Assembly (NCBI GenBank): GCA_024637155.1
Contig: JAGXFR010000056.1
Location: 84,172-148,171, forward strand
Length of the DNA stretch: 64,000 bases
From: Burkholderiaceae bacterium
GTDB taxonomy: Bacteria; Pseudomonadota; Gammaproteobacteria; Burkholderiales; Burkholderiaceae_E
Reading direction: 5' to 3'
A model generated the notes under the pieces. That model was not told where the DNA came from and made no database searches. It worked only from the letters and a program-made list of their open reading frames with translations. Shown in pieces: positions 11,022-20,679 of this stretch (the stretch's first letter is position 1; every line of letters starts with the position of its first letter). Made by a program: the position numbers and the translations under genes.

Positions 11022-11645
11022 TTGAATGAATCGCCCGCCGCACCGGCGCCGCCCTCCCCTGATCTGATCCTGGCCTCGAGTTCCCGGTATCGCCAGGAAC
11101 TCCTCGCGCGCCTGCAGCTGCGTTTTGCGGTGATCGCGCCCGAGCTCGACGAGTCGCCCGCGCCGGGCGAGACGCCGCCGGTGCTCGCGTCGCGCCTCGC
11201 CCTGGCCAAGGCCTGCGCGGTCGCGGCGCGCCATCCGGCGGCGGTCGTCATCGGCTCGGATCAGACGGCGACGCTCGACGGAACGGGTCTGGTCGGCAAG
11301 CCGGGAACGCACGAGCGCGCGGTCGCGCAGCTGCGCGCGGCATCGGGGCGCGCGATGCAGTTCCACACTGCCCTCGCCGTGGTCTGTCTGGAGCGCAATT
11401 TCCGGGAGAGCGTCACGGTCGATACGACGGTGCGCTTCCGCGACCTGACGACCGAGATGATCGAGGCCTACCTGCGCGCCGAGACGCCCTACGACTGCAC
11501 CGGCTCGGCCAAGTGCGAGGGGCTCGGGGTGGCGCTGCTGGCCTCGATCGAGGGCCCTGACCCCACTGCGCTCATCGGGTTGCCGCTGATCGCGCTGTGT
11601 CCGATGCTGGCGCGAGCCGGCATCGCGGTGCTGCCCGGTGCCTGA
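11022..11645 (+). CDS. maf: Maf-like nucleotide pyrophosphatase (YceF type)
   Basis: Cytosolic nucleoside-triphosphate pyrophosphatase; the subfamily pattern VIGSDQTATLDG...GKPGTHERAVAQL fits YceF (7-methyl-GTP pyrophosphatase) rather than the dTTP/UTP type. The N-terminal LILASSSRYRQELL substrate loop is present. I take TTG 11022 as start because GAGG lies 8 nt before it; an in-frame ATG at 10968 sits inside the promoter palindrome and is less likely. About 207 aa. Overlaps or abuts the next gene. Confidence 0.85.
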   Translation: MNESPAAPAPPSPDLILASSSRYRQELLARLQLRFAVIAPELDESPAPGETPPVLASRLALAKACAVAARHPAAVVIGSDQTATLDGTGLVGKPGTHERAVAQLRAASGRAMQFHTALAVVCLERNFRESVTVDTTVRFRDLTTEMIEAYLRAETPYDCTGSAKCEGLGVALLASIEGPDPTALIGLPLIALCPMLARAGIAVLPGA

Positions 11646-11649
11646 ATCA

Positions 11650-12378
11650 ATGGCCCACGCTGCCGGGCGCCTGTGGCTGATCCCCGCGCCGATCGGCGCC
11701 CCGGCGGACGCCCCGCTTGTCCTGCCGCGCGCCACGCTCACGGCGATCGCCACGCTCGAGGTCTTCATCGTCGAGCACGCGAAGAGCGCGCGCGCCTTCC
11801 TGCGCGAGGTCCCGCTCGCGCGCCCGCTGCAGGAACTCGAGATGATCGAGTGGAACGAGCACAGCCGCGCGGCCGACGTGCCCCGGATGCTGGCGCCACT
11901 GCTCGCCGGCCGCGATGTCGGGCTCCTCTCGGAGGCCGGTTGCCCGGCGGTGGCCGATCCGGGCGCGGACCTCGTCGCGGCCGCCCATGCCCAAGGCATC
12001 GAGGTGCTCCCACTGATCGGGCCGAGCTCTCTGCTGCTGGCGCTGATGGCCTCCGGCCTGAACGGGCAGCGCTTCTGTTTCGCGGGCTATCTGCCGGTCG
12101 AGGCGCTCGCGCGCGCCAAGGCCATCGTCGCGTGCGAGCGGCGCTCGGCGCAGGGCGACGAAACCGTGCTGGTGATTGAGACGCCCTACCGCAATCAGCA
12201 CCTCTTCGATGCGCTGGTCGCGAACCTGCGTCCGGATACGCGGGTGCTCGTCGCCATGGCCCTGGGATTTCCCGAGCAGCGCATCGTGAGCCGCAGCGTG
12301 CGCGAGCTGCGTGCGAGTCCGCTCGAAGTGCCGCGCATGCCCACGGTGTTCGGCCTGCTGGCGCACTCGCGGGCGTGA
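11650..12378 (+). CDS. RsmI/YraL-like SAM-dependent methyltransferase
   Basis: Tetrapyrrole-methylase fold protein, about 242 aa. Recognised by LWLIPAPIG at the N-terminus and LLSEAGCPAVADPG, IGPSSLLLALMASGLNGQRFCFAGYLP, the same blocks as RsmI (16S rRNA C1402 2'-O-methyltransferase). It appears to be the shorter paralogue that betaproteobacteria carry beside maf and sppA, so the true target is uncertain. ATG 11650 is used; an upstream in-frame GTG at 11638 overlaps maf and is an alternative. Converges with sppA after 4 bp. Confidence 0.8.
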   Translation: MAHAAGRLWLIPAPIGAPADAPLVLPRATLTAIATLEVFIVEHAKSARAFLREVPLARPLQELEMIEWNEHSRAADVPRMLAPLLAGRDVGLLSEAGCPAVADPGADLVAAAHAQGIEVLPLIGPSSLLLALMASGLNGQRFCFAGYLPVEALARAKAIVACERRSAQGDETVLVIETPYRNQHLFDALVANLRPDTRVLVAMALGFPEQRIVSRSVRELRASPLEVPRMPTVFGLLAHSRA

Positions 12379-12382
12379 TTCG

Positions 12383-13336
12383 CTAACGCAGCTTCCAGCC
12401 CCCGGCGCCCGGAAGTGCTGCGCCGATGCTCACGCCCATGCGCTTGGCCAGCCGATCGAGCAGGCCCTCGTGCCGCGAGAAGTCGACGACCTCTTCGGCC
12501 TTGATCACATCGCGCGCCACCGAGTCCAGATTCCCGAAAGCGTCGACAAGCCCGAGTTCGATCGCGTGCGCACCACTCCACACCAGCCCCGTGAAGACGT
12601 CCGCATCGGGCTTGAGGCGCTCTCCGCGACCGCGCCGCACGGCATCGATGAACTGGGTGTGGATTTCGTTGAGCAGCCCCTGCGCGTGGCGCCGCTGTTC
12701 ATCATCGAGCGTAGAGAAAGGGTCGAGGAACCCCTTGTTGCGCCCGGCGGTGAGCAGTCGGCGCTCGACGCCGAGCTTGTCGAGCGTCTCGACGAAGCCG
12801 AATCCATCCATCAGCACGCCGATCGAACCGACGATGCTCGCCTTGTCCACGTAGATCCGGTCGGCCGCGGCGGCGACGTAATAGCCACCCGAAGCGCCGA
12901 TGTCGTCGATCACCGCATACAGCGGGATCTTCGGGTGGCGCTCGCGCTGGCGCCGGATTTCGTCGTAGATGATCCCCGCCTGGACCGGGCTGCCGCCAGG
13001 GCTGTTGACGCGCAACACGACGCCCGCGGTTCGCTTGTCCTCGAAAGCTTCCTTCAACGCCGCGAGCACATTGTCGGCCGAGATCTCGCCGCCGGCCTGC
13101 AGCACGCCGTTGATTTCGACGAGCGCGGTGTGCTGTGAAGCGCGTGCCGGGCCTTGGCTCCAGGCGAACCAGCCGGCGGCGGCGACGGACCCCGTCACAC
13201 AGAGGGGCAGCACCAGCTTGAAGAACACGCCCCAGCGCCGCGCGCGGCGCCACTCGGCCATCGCCTCACGGGCAAAGCGCTCGATGACGTGGCGCTCCCA
13301 ACCGGTGGCTCGCGGTTCACGATCCGGATCATTCAT
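12383..13336 (-). CDS. sppA: Signal peptide peptidase SppA (36K type)
   Basis: Membrane-bound Ser/Lys protease that digests released signal peptides in the periplasm. One transmembrane helix near residues 37-60, then a single peptidase S49 domain: Ser in DDIGASGGYYVAAAAD and Lys in YVDKASIVGSIGV. 317 aa, the half-length form. ATG 13336 is preferred over GTG 13339 because GAGGTG precedes it. Lies 47 bp after the HAD phosphatase gene. Confidence 0.93.
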   Translation of the reverse strand: MNDPDREPRATGWERHVIERFAREAMAEWRRARRWGVFFKLVLPLCVTGSVAAAGWFAWSQGPARASQHTALVEINGVLQAGGEISADNVLAALKEAFEDKRTAGVVLRVNSPGGSPVQAGIIYDEIRRQRERHPKIPLYAVIDDIGASGGYYVAAAADRIYVDKASIVGSIGVLMDGFGFVETLDKLGVERRLLTAGRNKGFLDPFSTLDDEQRRHAQGLLNEIHTQFIDAVRRGRGERLKPDADVFTGLVWSGAHAIELGLVDAFGNLDSVARDVIKAEEVVDFSRHEGLLDRLAKRMGVSIGAALPGAGGWKLR

Positions 13337-13383
13337 CACTTCACCTCATGGACGAAAACTTCCGACGCGTCGGAACCGTGCTC

Positions 13384-14043
13384 TCAGACGCGCCCCATCA
13401 ACTCGGCGCGCAGTTGCGCGACCGTGTCGACCACCGCCAGCGCAGGCTCGATACCCAGCTCCGCACGCGGATGCGCCCCGTAGCTTACCCCGATCGCCGC
13501 AGAACCGGCACGCCGCGCCATGCCGAGATCGTGGGTGGTGTCGCCGACCATCAGCGCCTCGGAGGTGGCGATTCCGAGCTCCGCGCAGATATCCTCCAGC
13601 ATCCAGGGCGCCGGTTTGGGCGAACCCTCGTCGGCGCAGCGCGAAGTGAAGAAACGCCCGTTCCAGCCGGTCTTGCGCAACGCCCGGTCCAGTCCGACCC
13701 GCGACTTGCCGGTGGCGATCGCCAGCCAGGAGTCGGAATCCGCCAGCGCATCGAGGATTCCGACGATTCCGTCGAAGGGCATCAAATGCGGGTCGCGCTG
13801 GAAGAAATGCACCTTGTAGCGCTCGACGTACGCGTCCATCTGCCGCTCGTCGATCGAGGGCACTGCCGTGAAGATCGCCTCGCGCAGGCCCAGCCCGATC
13901 ACATGGGAGGCCTGTTCGCGGGTCGGCACCTCCAGCCCGAGGTCGGCGGCCGCACCGCAGATGGCCGCCACGATCGCATCGGTCGAGTCCACCAGGGTCC
14001 CGTCCCAGTCGAAGACCACCACGCGAAACGGTCCCTCACCCAT
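13384..14043 (-). CDS. HAD-superfamily phosphatase, Gph-like
   Basis: 219-aa HAD hydrolase with motif I FDWDGTLVDS (Asp nucleophile), motif II Thr in LAIATGKSRVG, Lys in SPKPAPW and motif IV VGDTTHDLGMA, plus an alpha-helical cap. Similar to phosphoglycolate phosphatase, but substrate cannot be set from sequence. Its ATG 14043 lies inside the end of rluC (8-bp overlap), indicating coupled translation. Confidence 0.88.
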   Translation of the reverse strand: MGEGPFRVVVFDWDGTLVDSTDAIVAAICGAAADLGLEVPTREQASHVIGLGLREAIFTAVPSIDERQMDAYVERYKVHFFQRDPHLMPFDGIVGILDALADSDSWLAIATGKSRVGLDRALRKTGWNGRFFTSRCADEGSPKPAPWMLEDICAELGIATSEALMVGDTTHDLGMARRAGSAAIGVSYGAHPRAELGIEPALAVVDTVAQLRAELMGRV

Positions 14044-15121
14044 CGATCGTTCCGGCGGCCGGGACCAGCGCGGCGAAGGCGCTCGGGACGGGCGCGCGCA
14101 CGGTCATCACCCGGCCGGTGCGCGGATGGCGGAACGCGATGCGGGCGGCGTGCAGGAACATGCGGCGATGCCCGGCGCGGGCCAGGCTGCGGTTGAGCTC
14201 GAAATTCCCGTACTTGTCGTCCCCCGCGATCGGAAAGCCGGCCTGCGCGAGATGGACCCGGATCTGGTGCGTCCGCCCCGTGAGCAACTCGGCCTCGACC
14301 AGGCTGAATTCCCCGAGGGACGGCAGCACGATGCTCCCGAGACCCGTGATCCGCGTCCGCGCCTCCTGTCCTTGCGGGTCCACGGCCACCCGGCGCTCGC
14401 CTTGCGTGGTCAGATAGCGCTGCAGCCCGAACGAGAAGGTCTTCGTTCGCTTGGGGAAACGCCCCGCGACGATGGCGAGGTAGCGCTTGTCCGTGCTGCG
14501 CTCGCGCAACTGGCGGTGCAGATCGAGCAGCCAGGGCCGCTTGCGGGCGAACAGCAGTACCCCTGAGGTATCCCGGTCGAGGCGGTGGACCAGCTCCAGA
14601 AAGCGCTCATCCGGGCGCGCAGCGCGCAGCTGCTCGATCGCGCCGCTCGCGATCCCGCTCCCGCCGTGGACCGCGACGCCGGCCGGTTTGTCGATCGCGA
14701 TGATCCCCTCGTCCTCGAAGATCACCGGCAGGAGTTCTCCCGCGCGCGCCGCCGCCGGGCTCGCGGTGCCGGCGCGGGGTTCCTGCGGCAGGGCGACCCG
14801 CACCGGGGGAATGCGCACCTGCTCGCCTGCTTCGAGCCGATGGTCGGCCCGAGCGCGGTGTCCATCGACGCGCAACTGGCCGCTGCGGATCAGCTGGTAG
14901 AGGTGGCTGCGCGGGACGCCCTTGCAGGAGCGGATCAGGAAATTGTCCAGCCGCTGCCCGGCGCTGTTCTCGTCGATCAGCACGAGCCGCACCGCCGGAG
15001 CGAGCGCATCGGACTCGCCCGATCCAGCGCCGGACGGTTCCTTTGGGGTCCGTTCGGCCGCAGAGAGCGGGTGAACTTGTATACGTAAGCCCTTCAAATT
15101 GCTATACTCATCGTTCCGCAT
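14036..15121 (-). CDS. rluC: 23S rRNA pseudouridine synthase RluC
   Basis: Modifies uridines 955, 2504 and 2580 of 23S rRNA in E. coli. An N-terminal S4 RNA-binding domain (QRLDNFLIR...VPRSHLYQLIRSGQLRVDG) is followed by the RluA-type catalytic domain with Asp in VHRLDRDTSGVLLFA and the GRTHQIRVHLAQAGFPIAGD block. The ATG at 15121 gives 361 aa with a ~45-residue non-conserved lead; a later start is possible because the region near 15100-15121 also carries the rne promoter on the other strand. Confidence 0.92.
   Translation of the reverse strand: MRNDEYSNLKGLRIQVHPLSAAERTPKEPSGAGSGESDALAPAVRLVLIDENSAGQRLDNFLIRSCKGVPRSHLYQLIRSGQLRVDGHRARADHRLEAGEQVRIPPVRVALPQEPRAGTASPAAARAGELLPVIFEDEGIIAIDKPAGVAVHGGSGIASGAIEQLRAARPDERFLELVHRLDRDTSGVLLFARKRPWLLDLHRQLRERSTDKRYLAIVAGRFPKRTKTFSFGLQRYLTTQGERRVAVDPQGQEARTRITGLGSIVLPSLGEFSLVEAELLTGRTHQIRVHLAQAGFPIAGDDKYGNFELNRSLARAGHRRMFLHAARIAFRHPRTGRVMTVRAPVPSAFAALVPAAGTIDG
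15100..15108 (+). promoter_or_regulatory. Extended -10 promoter for rne
   Basis: TGCTATACT, i.e. a TGn-extended TATACT, about 490 bp before the rne start. No good -35 at 17 bp, which is normal for extended -10 promoters. The same GCTATACT string occurs before moxR (28545-28551). Confidence 0.45.
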
Positions 15122-15594
15122 CCGTGGTGCGCAGGCGTTGTGCAACCAAGCAGTGTGGGCCTGAGAAGATGGCTGAGGGTCGTAATCGACCGCTCGCCCG
15201 GTGCAGGCCCGGTAACGCCAAGGTCGATCACGAAGCGCCGAGGGATCCGATTCTACCGGTACCCGAAGGCGCGGGCGGTGGGAAGAATAATGGATCCGCG
15301 GCTCCGATCCCTGGGGACGGAGCGCGGGACGATGCGAACTCATTGAGAATATGCGAGCGGTCAGCGCCTCGTCGCTGACCAGTCCAACCTGTGCGCCTCC
15401 CGGCTATTCAAACGCAACGACACCGAACCTGCACGCGCTTGCGCCGCCAGATCGGCGCTCGCCTGCGCCTGCCGGACCTGCAGGGTCCACGCTAGCGGCA
15501 ACACCGCTTCGCGCTCGTTTCCTCTCGTCTGCCCGTTCGCATCTCCCGCTGGTCTTCGCGTCGGCCACGCCTGCTGACGCCGGGAGTCATCTGA
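15122..15594 (+). other. Long 5' leader of rne, no gene seen
   Basis: About 473 bp between the rluC start and the rne start. Short open frames exist but lack good ribosome sites. If transcription starts near 15115 the rne mRNA has a ~480-nt leader. In E. coli a long rne leader (about 360 nt) mediates feedback cleavage by RNase E, and the same logic probably applies here. Confidence 0.55.
15359..15380 (+). promoter_or_regulatory. Stem-loop in the rne leader
   Basis: Perfect 8-bp stem GGTCAGCG / CGCTGACC with loop CCTCGT, in the middle of the rne leader. By analogy with the autoregulatory hairpins of E. coli rne it may be an RNase E sensing element; this is inference. Confidence 0.4.
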
Positions 15595-18582
15595 ATGAAA
15601 CGAATGCTGTTTAACGCAACCCACTCCGAGGAGTTGCGCGTTGCGATCGTCGAAGGGCAAAAACTCATCGACATCGACATCGAGTCGGCGGGACGCGAGT
15701 CACGCAAGGGCAATATCTACAAGGGGGTCATCACCCGCGTCGAGCCCAGCCTCGAGGCCTGCTTCATCACCTACGGCGAGGAACGCCACGGCTTCCTGCC
15801 GTTCAAGGAAATTTCGCGGATCTATTTCAAGTCCGGCGTCGAGGTTTCCAAGGCGCGCATCCAGGACGCCGTCAGCGAAGGTCAGGAACTGATCGTCCAG
15901 GTGGACAAGGAAGAGCGCGGCAACAAGGGCGCGGCGCTGACGACCTTCATCTCGCTGGCCGGGCGCTATCTGGTGCTGATGCCCAACAACCCGCGCGGCG
16001 GCGGCGTTTCGCGCCGTGTGGAAGGCGAGGAGCGTCAGGAACTGCGGGAAACGATGGACTCGCTCGACTATCCGGCGGGGATGAGCCTGATTGCCCGCAC
16101 CGCCGGTCTCGGCCGCGCAGGCGAGGAACTCCAGTGGGATCTGAACTATCTGCTGCAGTTGTGGAACGCCATCGAAGGGGCTGCGAAATCGGCGCCCGGT
16201 GCGTTCCTCATCTACCAGGAATCGAGCCTGGTGATCCGCGCGATCCGCGATTACTTCACCGCCGACATCGGCGAAGTCCTGATCGACACGAACGACATCT
16301 ACGAGCAGGCTCACCAGTTCATGAGCCACGTGATGCCCGACGTGGTCAATCGGGTCAAGCGCTACAGCGACGACGTGCCGCTGTTCTCGCGCTTTCAGAT
16401 CGAACACCAGATCGAGACCGCCTACTCGCGAATCGTCCCGCTGCCCTCGGGCGGCGCGGTGGTGATCGACCACAGCGAGGCGCTGGTGGCGATCGACGTC
16501 AACTCGGCGCGCGCCACCAAGGGCTCGGACATCGAGGAAACGGCGCTGCGCACCAACCTCGAGGCGGCCGACGAGGTGGCCCGCCAGATGCGCCTGCGCG
16601 ATCTGGGCGGACTGCTCGTGATCGACTTCATCGACATGGAGAACACCAAGAACCAGCGTGAGGTCGAGGCGCGGCTCAAGGACGCCCTGCACTACGACCG
16701 TGCCCGCGTCCAGATGGGCAAGATCTCGCGCTTCGGCCTGATGGAACTCTCCCGCCAGCGGCTGCGCCCGGCACTGAACGAGGGCACGCACATGACCTGC
16801 CCGCGCTGCAACGGCACCGGCGTGATCCGCGACATCGAGTCCTCGGCGCTGCATGTGCTGCGCGTCATTCAGGAAGACGCGATGAAAGAGAGCACTGCGG
16901 CCATCTACGCGCAGGTGCCCGTCGAAGTGGCGACCTACGTGCTCAACGAGAAGCGCGCCGAGATCGCCAAGCTCGAGGCTCGGCTCAAGGTCGAGATCGT
17001 GCTCATTCCGAACAAGCATCTCGAGACCCCGCACTACAAGATTGAGCGGATGCGCCACGACGACGAGCGCCTCACCAATTACCGGGCGAGTTTCACCATC
17101 GCCGACGGACCGAGCGAAGAGAACACCTACCTCGAGTCCAAGCTGGCGGTTCCGAAGGAGCGTCAGGAAGCGCTGGTGAAGGGGATTGCACGCGATCCCA
17201 ACGTGCCGACACCGCCGCCACGGCCCCAAGCCGACGCAGCCGCGGTGCAGGTTGCGAAGCCGCTCGCGCAGCCGGCAGCATTCGAGGGGCTGCTCGCCAA
17301 GGCGAGTTCATGGGTGCGTGGCCTGCTGGCCGGTCCGGCACCGACGCTGCCAAGCGCCCCGCTTACCGCGACAAAGCCGCGTGCCGAAGGCGCGGGAAAC
17401 ACGTCGCAAACGCCTCGTACCGACGCGCGCCGTGGCCGGCGTGACGAAGGCCGCCCTGAAGGTCGCGATGGTCGTGGCGCACGTGGCGGGCGACCCGGTC
17501 GCGGCTCACGCGGCCCGGGACGAGCGGAAAGACCCGAGCGCGAGCCGCGCGACGCGCGACCGAACGGGGAAGCCCGTGAGGCGCCGGAAGCCGTGCCGCA
17601 ACGGGACGCCAACCCGGCGGCTTCGGGAGATGCCGGAGCGCGACGCGGCGGCAGCCGCCGTGGACGCGGAAATGCCGAGCGCCAGCGCGCGGAGCCGGAC
17701 ACCGGTGCGTCAGCGGCCGGGGCAGCAGCGCCCGCAGCGAGCGAGCGCGGCCCTGCCGTGACCCCGCTGGGGGACGCAGAGTTCTTCCGGCCTGACGATC
17801 TCGCAGCCGACACGGGTCTCGCAGTGGTCGAACAGACCGCCGGCGAAGAAACGCCCGTCGTGGCAACCGAGGGCGACGAGACCGGCACACGGCGGCGTGG
17901 ACGGCGCCGTCGCGGACGACGTGGCCGTGGCGCAGACGACGCGGCCGGTTCCGCCGATGCTTCCGAGGACGGTAGCGACGACGAATCCGCAACGGACGAC
18001 GACAGCGAGACCGCCGCCGAGTCCGTCACACCTGCCGCCGAGGAAGTCGCACCGCGGGTGAAGCGGGAACGCGAAGCCGCACCCGAGACCGCCCAGCCGG
18101 CGCAATCGATCGCGTCGGACCCGGCTCCGCTCGAGGAGGTGTCCGCACCTGCCGAGATCATCGAGGTGGCGGCCCTGGAGACCCCGGCGCCTGCCGAAGT
18201 CGTCCCCGAGATCGCCCCCGAGACAGTCAAAGTGGCCGCCGTGGAGACCCCCGCGCCTGCGGAGATCATCGCCGTGCCCGCGGTGGACGCGCCCGCGCCA
18301 CCGCCCCCGCCAGCTCCCCCGCGAGAGGTCTCGCCGCCGGCCGTGATTCAAGTCGATACGCGAATCGCCACGATGCCCCCCGAGCCGTTGGTCGATCGGG
18401 AAGCCCTCGTCGCGATCGTCGAGCAGGCCGGGCTGGAAATGGTCGAGACTTCGGCTTCCGCTCCGGCGCAGGAGTTGCCGGTCGCACGCGCCCCGGCGAG
18501 ACCGCGCCGTGCGCGCAAGCCGCGCCCGGTCCCGGTCGACGAACCGCTGCAGCAGGTCGACACCAGCAAGCCGGGAAACTGA
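15595..18582 (+). CDS. rne: Ribonuclease E
   Basis: Essential endoribonuclease and degradosome scaffold, 995 aa. N-terminal catalytic half: S1 domain (about 38-120), 5'-sensor/RNase H-like region, the metal-binding DNase I-like segment with VAIDVNSARATKG and LVIDFIDMEN, and the Zn-link CPRCNGTG (about 401-408) that joins subunits. The C-terminal half (after about 520) is disordered, alternating Arg/Gly-rich RNA-binding stretches with acidic and Pro/Ala-rich repeats such as ETPAPAE. It ends with a basic ARPRRARKPRP patch. The rne-to-moaA order that follows is familiar in betaproteobacteria. Confidence 0.97.
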   Translation: MKRMLFNATHSEELRVAIVEGQKLIDIDIESAGRESRKGNIYKGVITRVEPSLEACFITYGEERHGFLPFKEISRIYFKSGVEVSKARIQDAVSEGQELIVQVDKEERGNKGAALTTFISLAGRYLVLMPNNPRGGGVSRRVEGEERQELRETMDSLDYPAGMSLIARTAGLGRAGEELQWDLNYLLQLWNAIEGAAKSAPGAFLIYQESSLVIRAIRDYFTADIGEVLIDTNDIYEQAHQFMSHVMPDVVNRVKRYSDDVPLFSRFQIEHQIETAYSRIVPLPSGGAVVIDHSEALVAIDVNSARATKGSDIEETALRTNLEAADEVARQMRLRDLGGLLVIDFIDMENTKNQREVEARLKDALHYDRARVQMGKISRFGLMELSRQRLRPALNEGTHMTCPRCNGTGVIRDIESSALHVLRVIQEDAMKESTAAIYAQVPVEVATYVLNEKRAEIAKLEARLKVEIVLIPNKHLETPHYKIERMRHDDERLTNYRASFTIADGPSEENTYLESKLAVPKERQEALVKGIARDPNVPTPPPRPQADAAAVQVAKPLAQPAAFEGLLAKASSWVRGLLAGPAPTLPSAPLTATKPRAEGAGNTSQTPRTDARRGRRDEGRPEGRDGRGARGGRPGRGSRGPGRAERPEREPRDARPNGEAREAPEAVPQRDANPAASGDAGARRGGSRRGRGNAERQRAEPDTGASAAGAAAPAASERGPAVTPLGDAEFFRPDDLAADTGLAVVEQTAGEETPVVATEGDETGTRRRGRRRRGRRGRGADDAAGSADASEDGSDDESATDDDSETAAESVTPAAEEVAPRVKREREAAPETAQPAQSIASDPAPLEEVSAPAEIIEVAALETPAPAEVVPEIAPETVKVAAVETPAPAEIIAVPAVDAPAPPPPPAPPREVSPPAVIQVDTRIATMPPEPLVDREALVAIVEQAGLEMVETSASAPAQELPVARAPARPRRARKPRPVPVDEPLQQVDTSKPGN

Positions 18583-18656
18583 CCCGCGCGCGTTGCAGGT
18601 AATGCGCGGGCCGTGACCGGCCTGCGCTACCATGGGGCACTGACTCCACGACGCCG

Positions 18657-19760
18657 ATGACCGAGAGAATCATTCCGATCGCCGATGCCCGCTATGACGC
18701 GGGCATCCCAAGCGTTCCCGCGCGCGCGTATGCCCCTGCCGGGGTCTTGTCAGACGTGCGCGGCCGTGCGGTGCGCGACCTGCGTATTTCGGTCACCGAC
18801 CGCTGCAACTTCCGCTGTTCGTACTGCATGCCGCGGACGGTCTTCGGCAAGGACTACCGTTTCCTGCCACACACCTCGCTGCTGCGCTTCGAGGAGATCA
18901 CGCGACTGGTGCGCATCTTCGCGGCGCACGGCGTTGAGAAAGTGCGCCTGACCGGCGGCGAACCCCTGCTGCGGCGAAATCTTGAATCCCTGATCGAGAT
19001 GCTCTCCGCGGTGCGCACGGTACGCGACACCCCGCTCGAGCTCACCCTCACCACCAACGCTTCGCTGCTCGCGCGCAAGGCGCGTGCACTCAAGGCCGCC
19101 GGCTTGCAACGCGTCACCGTGAGCCTCGATGCGCTCGACGACGCGATCTTTCGCGAGATGAACAGCGTCGACTTCCCGGTCGCCGACGTCCTGGCCGGCA
19201 TCGACGCTGCCGCCGCTGCGGGTCTGGCGCCGATCAAGATCAACATGGTCGTCAAGCGCGGCGTCAACGACGGCGAGATCGTCACGATGGCCCGGCGTTT
19301 TCGCGGCAGCGGGCACGTGCTGCGCTTCATCGAATACATGGATGTGGGCGCCTCCAACGGGTGGCGGCTCGACGACGTCGTGCCCAGCGCGGAAGTGGTG
19401 CGTCGGATCCACGAGTGGTTCCCGCTCGAGCCGCTCGCGGGCGGCTACTTCGGCGAGGTCGCCAAACGCTGGCGCTATGCGGATGGCAGCGGCGAGATCG
19501 GGGTCATCTCCTCGGTGACGCAGCCCTTCTGCGCATCCTGCACCCGCGCGCGTCTCTCCACCGAGGGCAAGCTCTTCACCTGCCTGTTCGCGACCGCCGG
19601 CCACGATCTGCGCGCGCTGCTGCGCGGCGATTACAGCGACGATCAGATATCCGGAGCACTCGCCCACCTCTGGGAGCGGCGTGACGACCGCTACTCCGAA
19701 ATCCGATCGGACGCCACCCGCGGACTGCGCCGGGTGGAGATGTCCTACATCGGGGGCTGA
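18657..19760 (+). CDS. moaA: GTP 3',8-cyclase
   Basis: Radical-SAM enzyme for the first step of molybdenum-cofactor synthesis. N-terminal cluster CNFRCSYCM (Cx3Cx2C) and a second C-terminal [4Fe-4S] site in [18 protein letters not shown]; the C-terminal Gly-Gly (SYIGG) needed for activity is present. 367 aa; the roughly 35 residues before [15 protein letters not shown] are an unconserved lead. First gene of the moaA-fdhD-mobA-moeA run. Confidence 0.97.
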   Translation: MTERIIPIADARYDAGIPSVPARAYAPAGVLSDVRGRAVRDLRISVTDRCNFRCSYCMPRTVFGKDYRFLPHTSLLRFEEITRLVRIFAAHGVEKVRLTGGEPLLRRNLESLIEMLSAVRTVRDTPLELTLTTNASLLARKARALKAAGLQRVTVSLDALDDAIFREMNSVDFPVADVLAGIDAAAAAGLAPIKINMVVKRGVNDGEIVTMARRFRGSGHVLRFIEYMDVGASNGWRLDDVVPSAEVVRRIHEWFPLEPLAGGYFGEVAKRWRYADGSGEIGVISSVTQPFCASCTRARLSTEGKLFTCLFATAGHDLRALLRGDYSDDQISGALAHLWERRDDRYSEIRSDATRGLRRVEMSYIGG

Positions 19761-19797
19761 ACCCTTGGGCGGCGGCGAGGCGGAAACAAGCCGGCGC

Positions 19798-20679
19798 ATG
19801 CATCCTCCGATCGAGGTTACGGACAACCCGCGCCCGGCCGTCTTCGAGGTCGACGCCATCAACGAACTCGGCTCCGTCGTTGTCACCCCGATCGCCGGCG
19901 AGCACCCGCTCACGCTCTACCTGGACAAGCGCGAACTGGTGACGCTGATGACGCTCGGGGCGGCCCCGGAACATCTCGCGCTGGGCTACCTGCGCAACCA
20001 GCGAATCATCGCAAGCATTGCCGAGATCGCCGCGGTCCAGGTCGACTGGGACACCGACTCGGTTGCCATCACCTCGCGCGTGCTGCGCGACACGGGAAGC
20101 ACCTTGTGGGAAGCGGAATCGGCCACCGCGGAACTGGAGTCCCGGCTCGCGCGGCGCACGGTCACGACCGGATGCGGTCAGGGGTCGATGTTCGGTGACC
20201 TGATGGACGCGCTCGACGACGTGTCGCTGCCCGCGCATGCCCGACTCACGGAAGAGGTGCTCTACACGGTGATGGCCCGCCTGCGGGGGCACGAGTCGAT
20301 CTACCGCGTCGCCGGTGCGGTGCACGGCTGCGCGCTGTGTTCGAACGCCGGCGAAGACCGGGGCGAAATCGTGCGCTTCGTCGAGGACGTAGGCCGCCAC
20401 AACGCCGTCGACGCGATCGCCGGCTGGATGTGGCTCGAACAGGTCGGCGGCGCCGACAAGATTTTCTACACGACGGGGCGCCTGACTTCGGAAATGGTGA
20501 TCAAGGCCGCGCAGATGGGCATCCCGTTTCTCGTTTCACGCTCCGGCCTGACCCGCATGGGCTATGAGATCGCGCAACGGGTCGGACTGACGATCATCGG
20601 GCGCTGTCAGGGGCGGCACTATCTGCTCTTCACCGGAACGCAGCGCTTCGTGCGCGCGCCGGGAACCGCGCTGGCATGA
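19798..20679 (+). CDS. fdhD: Sulfur carrier protein FdhD
   Basis: Transfers sulfur from IscS to the molybdenum cofactor so that formate dehydrogenase becomes active. The sulfur-carrying CxxC is in VHGCALCSNAGE; FVEDVGRHNAVDAIAG and FYTTGRLTSEMV are family blocks. 293 aa from ATG 19798; the frame is open upstream into moaA but without FdhD similarity. Its presence implies a Mo/W formate dehydrogenase elsewhere in the genome. Overlaps mobA by 4 bp. Confidence 0.94.
   Translation: MHPPIEVTDNPRPAVFEVDAINELGSVVVTPIAGEHPLTLYLDKRELVTLMTLGAAPEHLALGYLRNQRIIASIAEIAAVQVDWDTDSVAITSRVLRDTGSTLWEAESATAELESRLARRTVTTGCGQGSMFGDLMDALDDVSLPAHARLTEEVLYTVMARLRGHESIYRVAGAVHGCALCSNAGEDRGEIVRFVEDVGRHNAVDAIAGWMWLEQVGGADKIFYTTGRLTSEMVIKAAQMGIPFLVSRSGLTRMGYEIAQRVGLTIIGRCQGRHYLLFTGTQRFVRAPGTALA

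Noticed and set aside
15140..15346. 68-aa frame in the rne leader
   Set aside because: No ribosome site and low-complexity translation; more likely untranslated leader.
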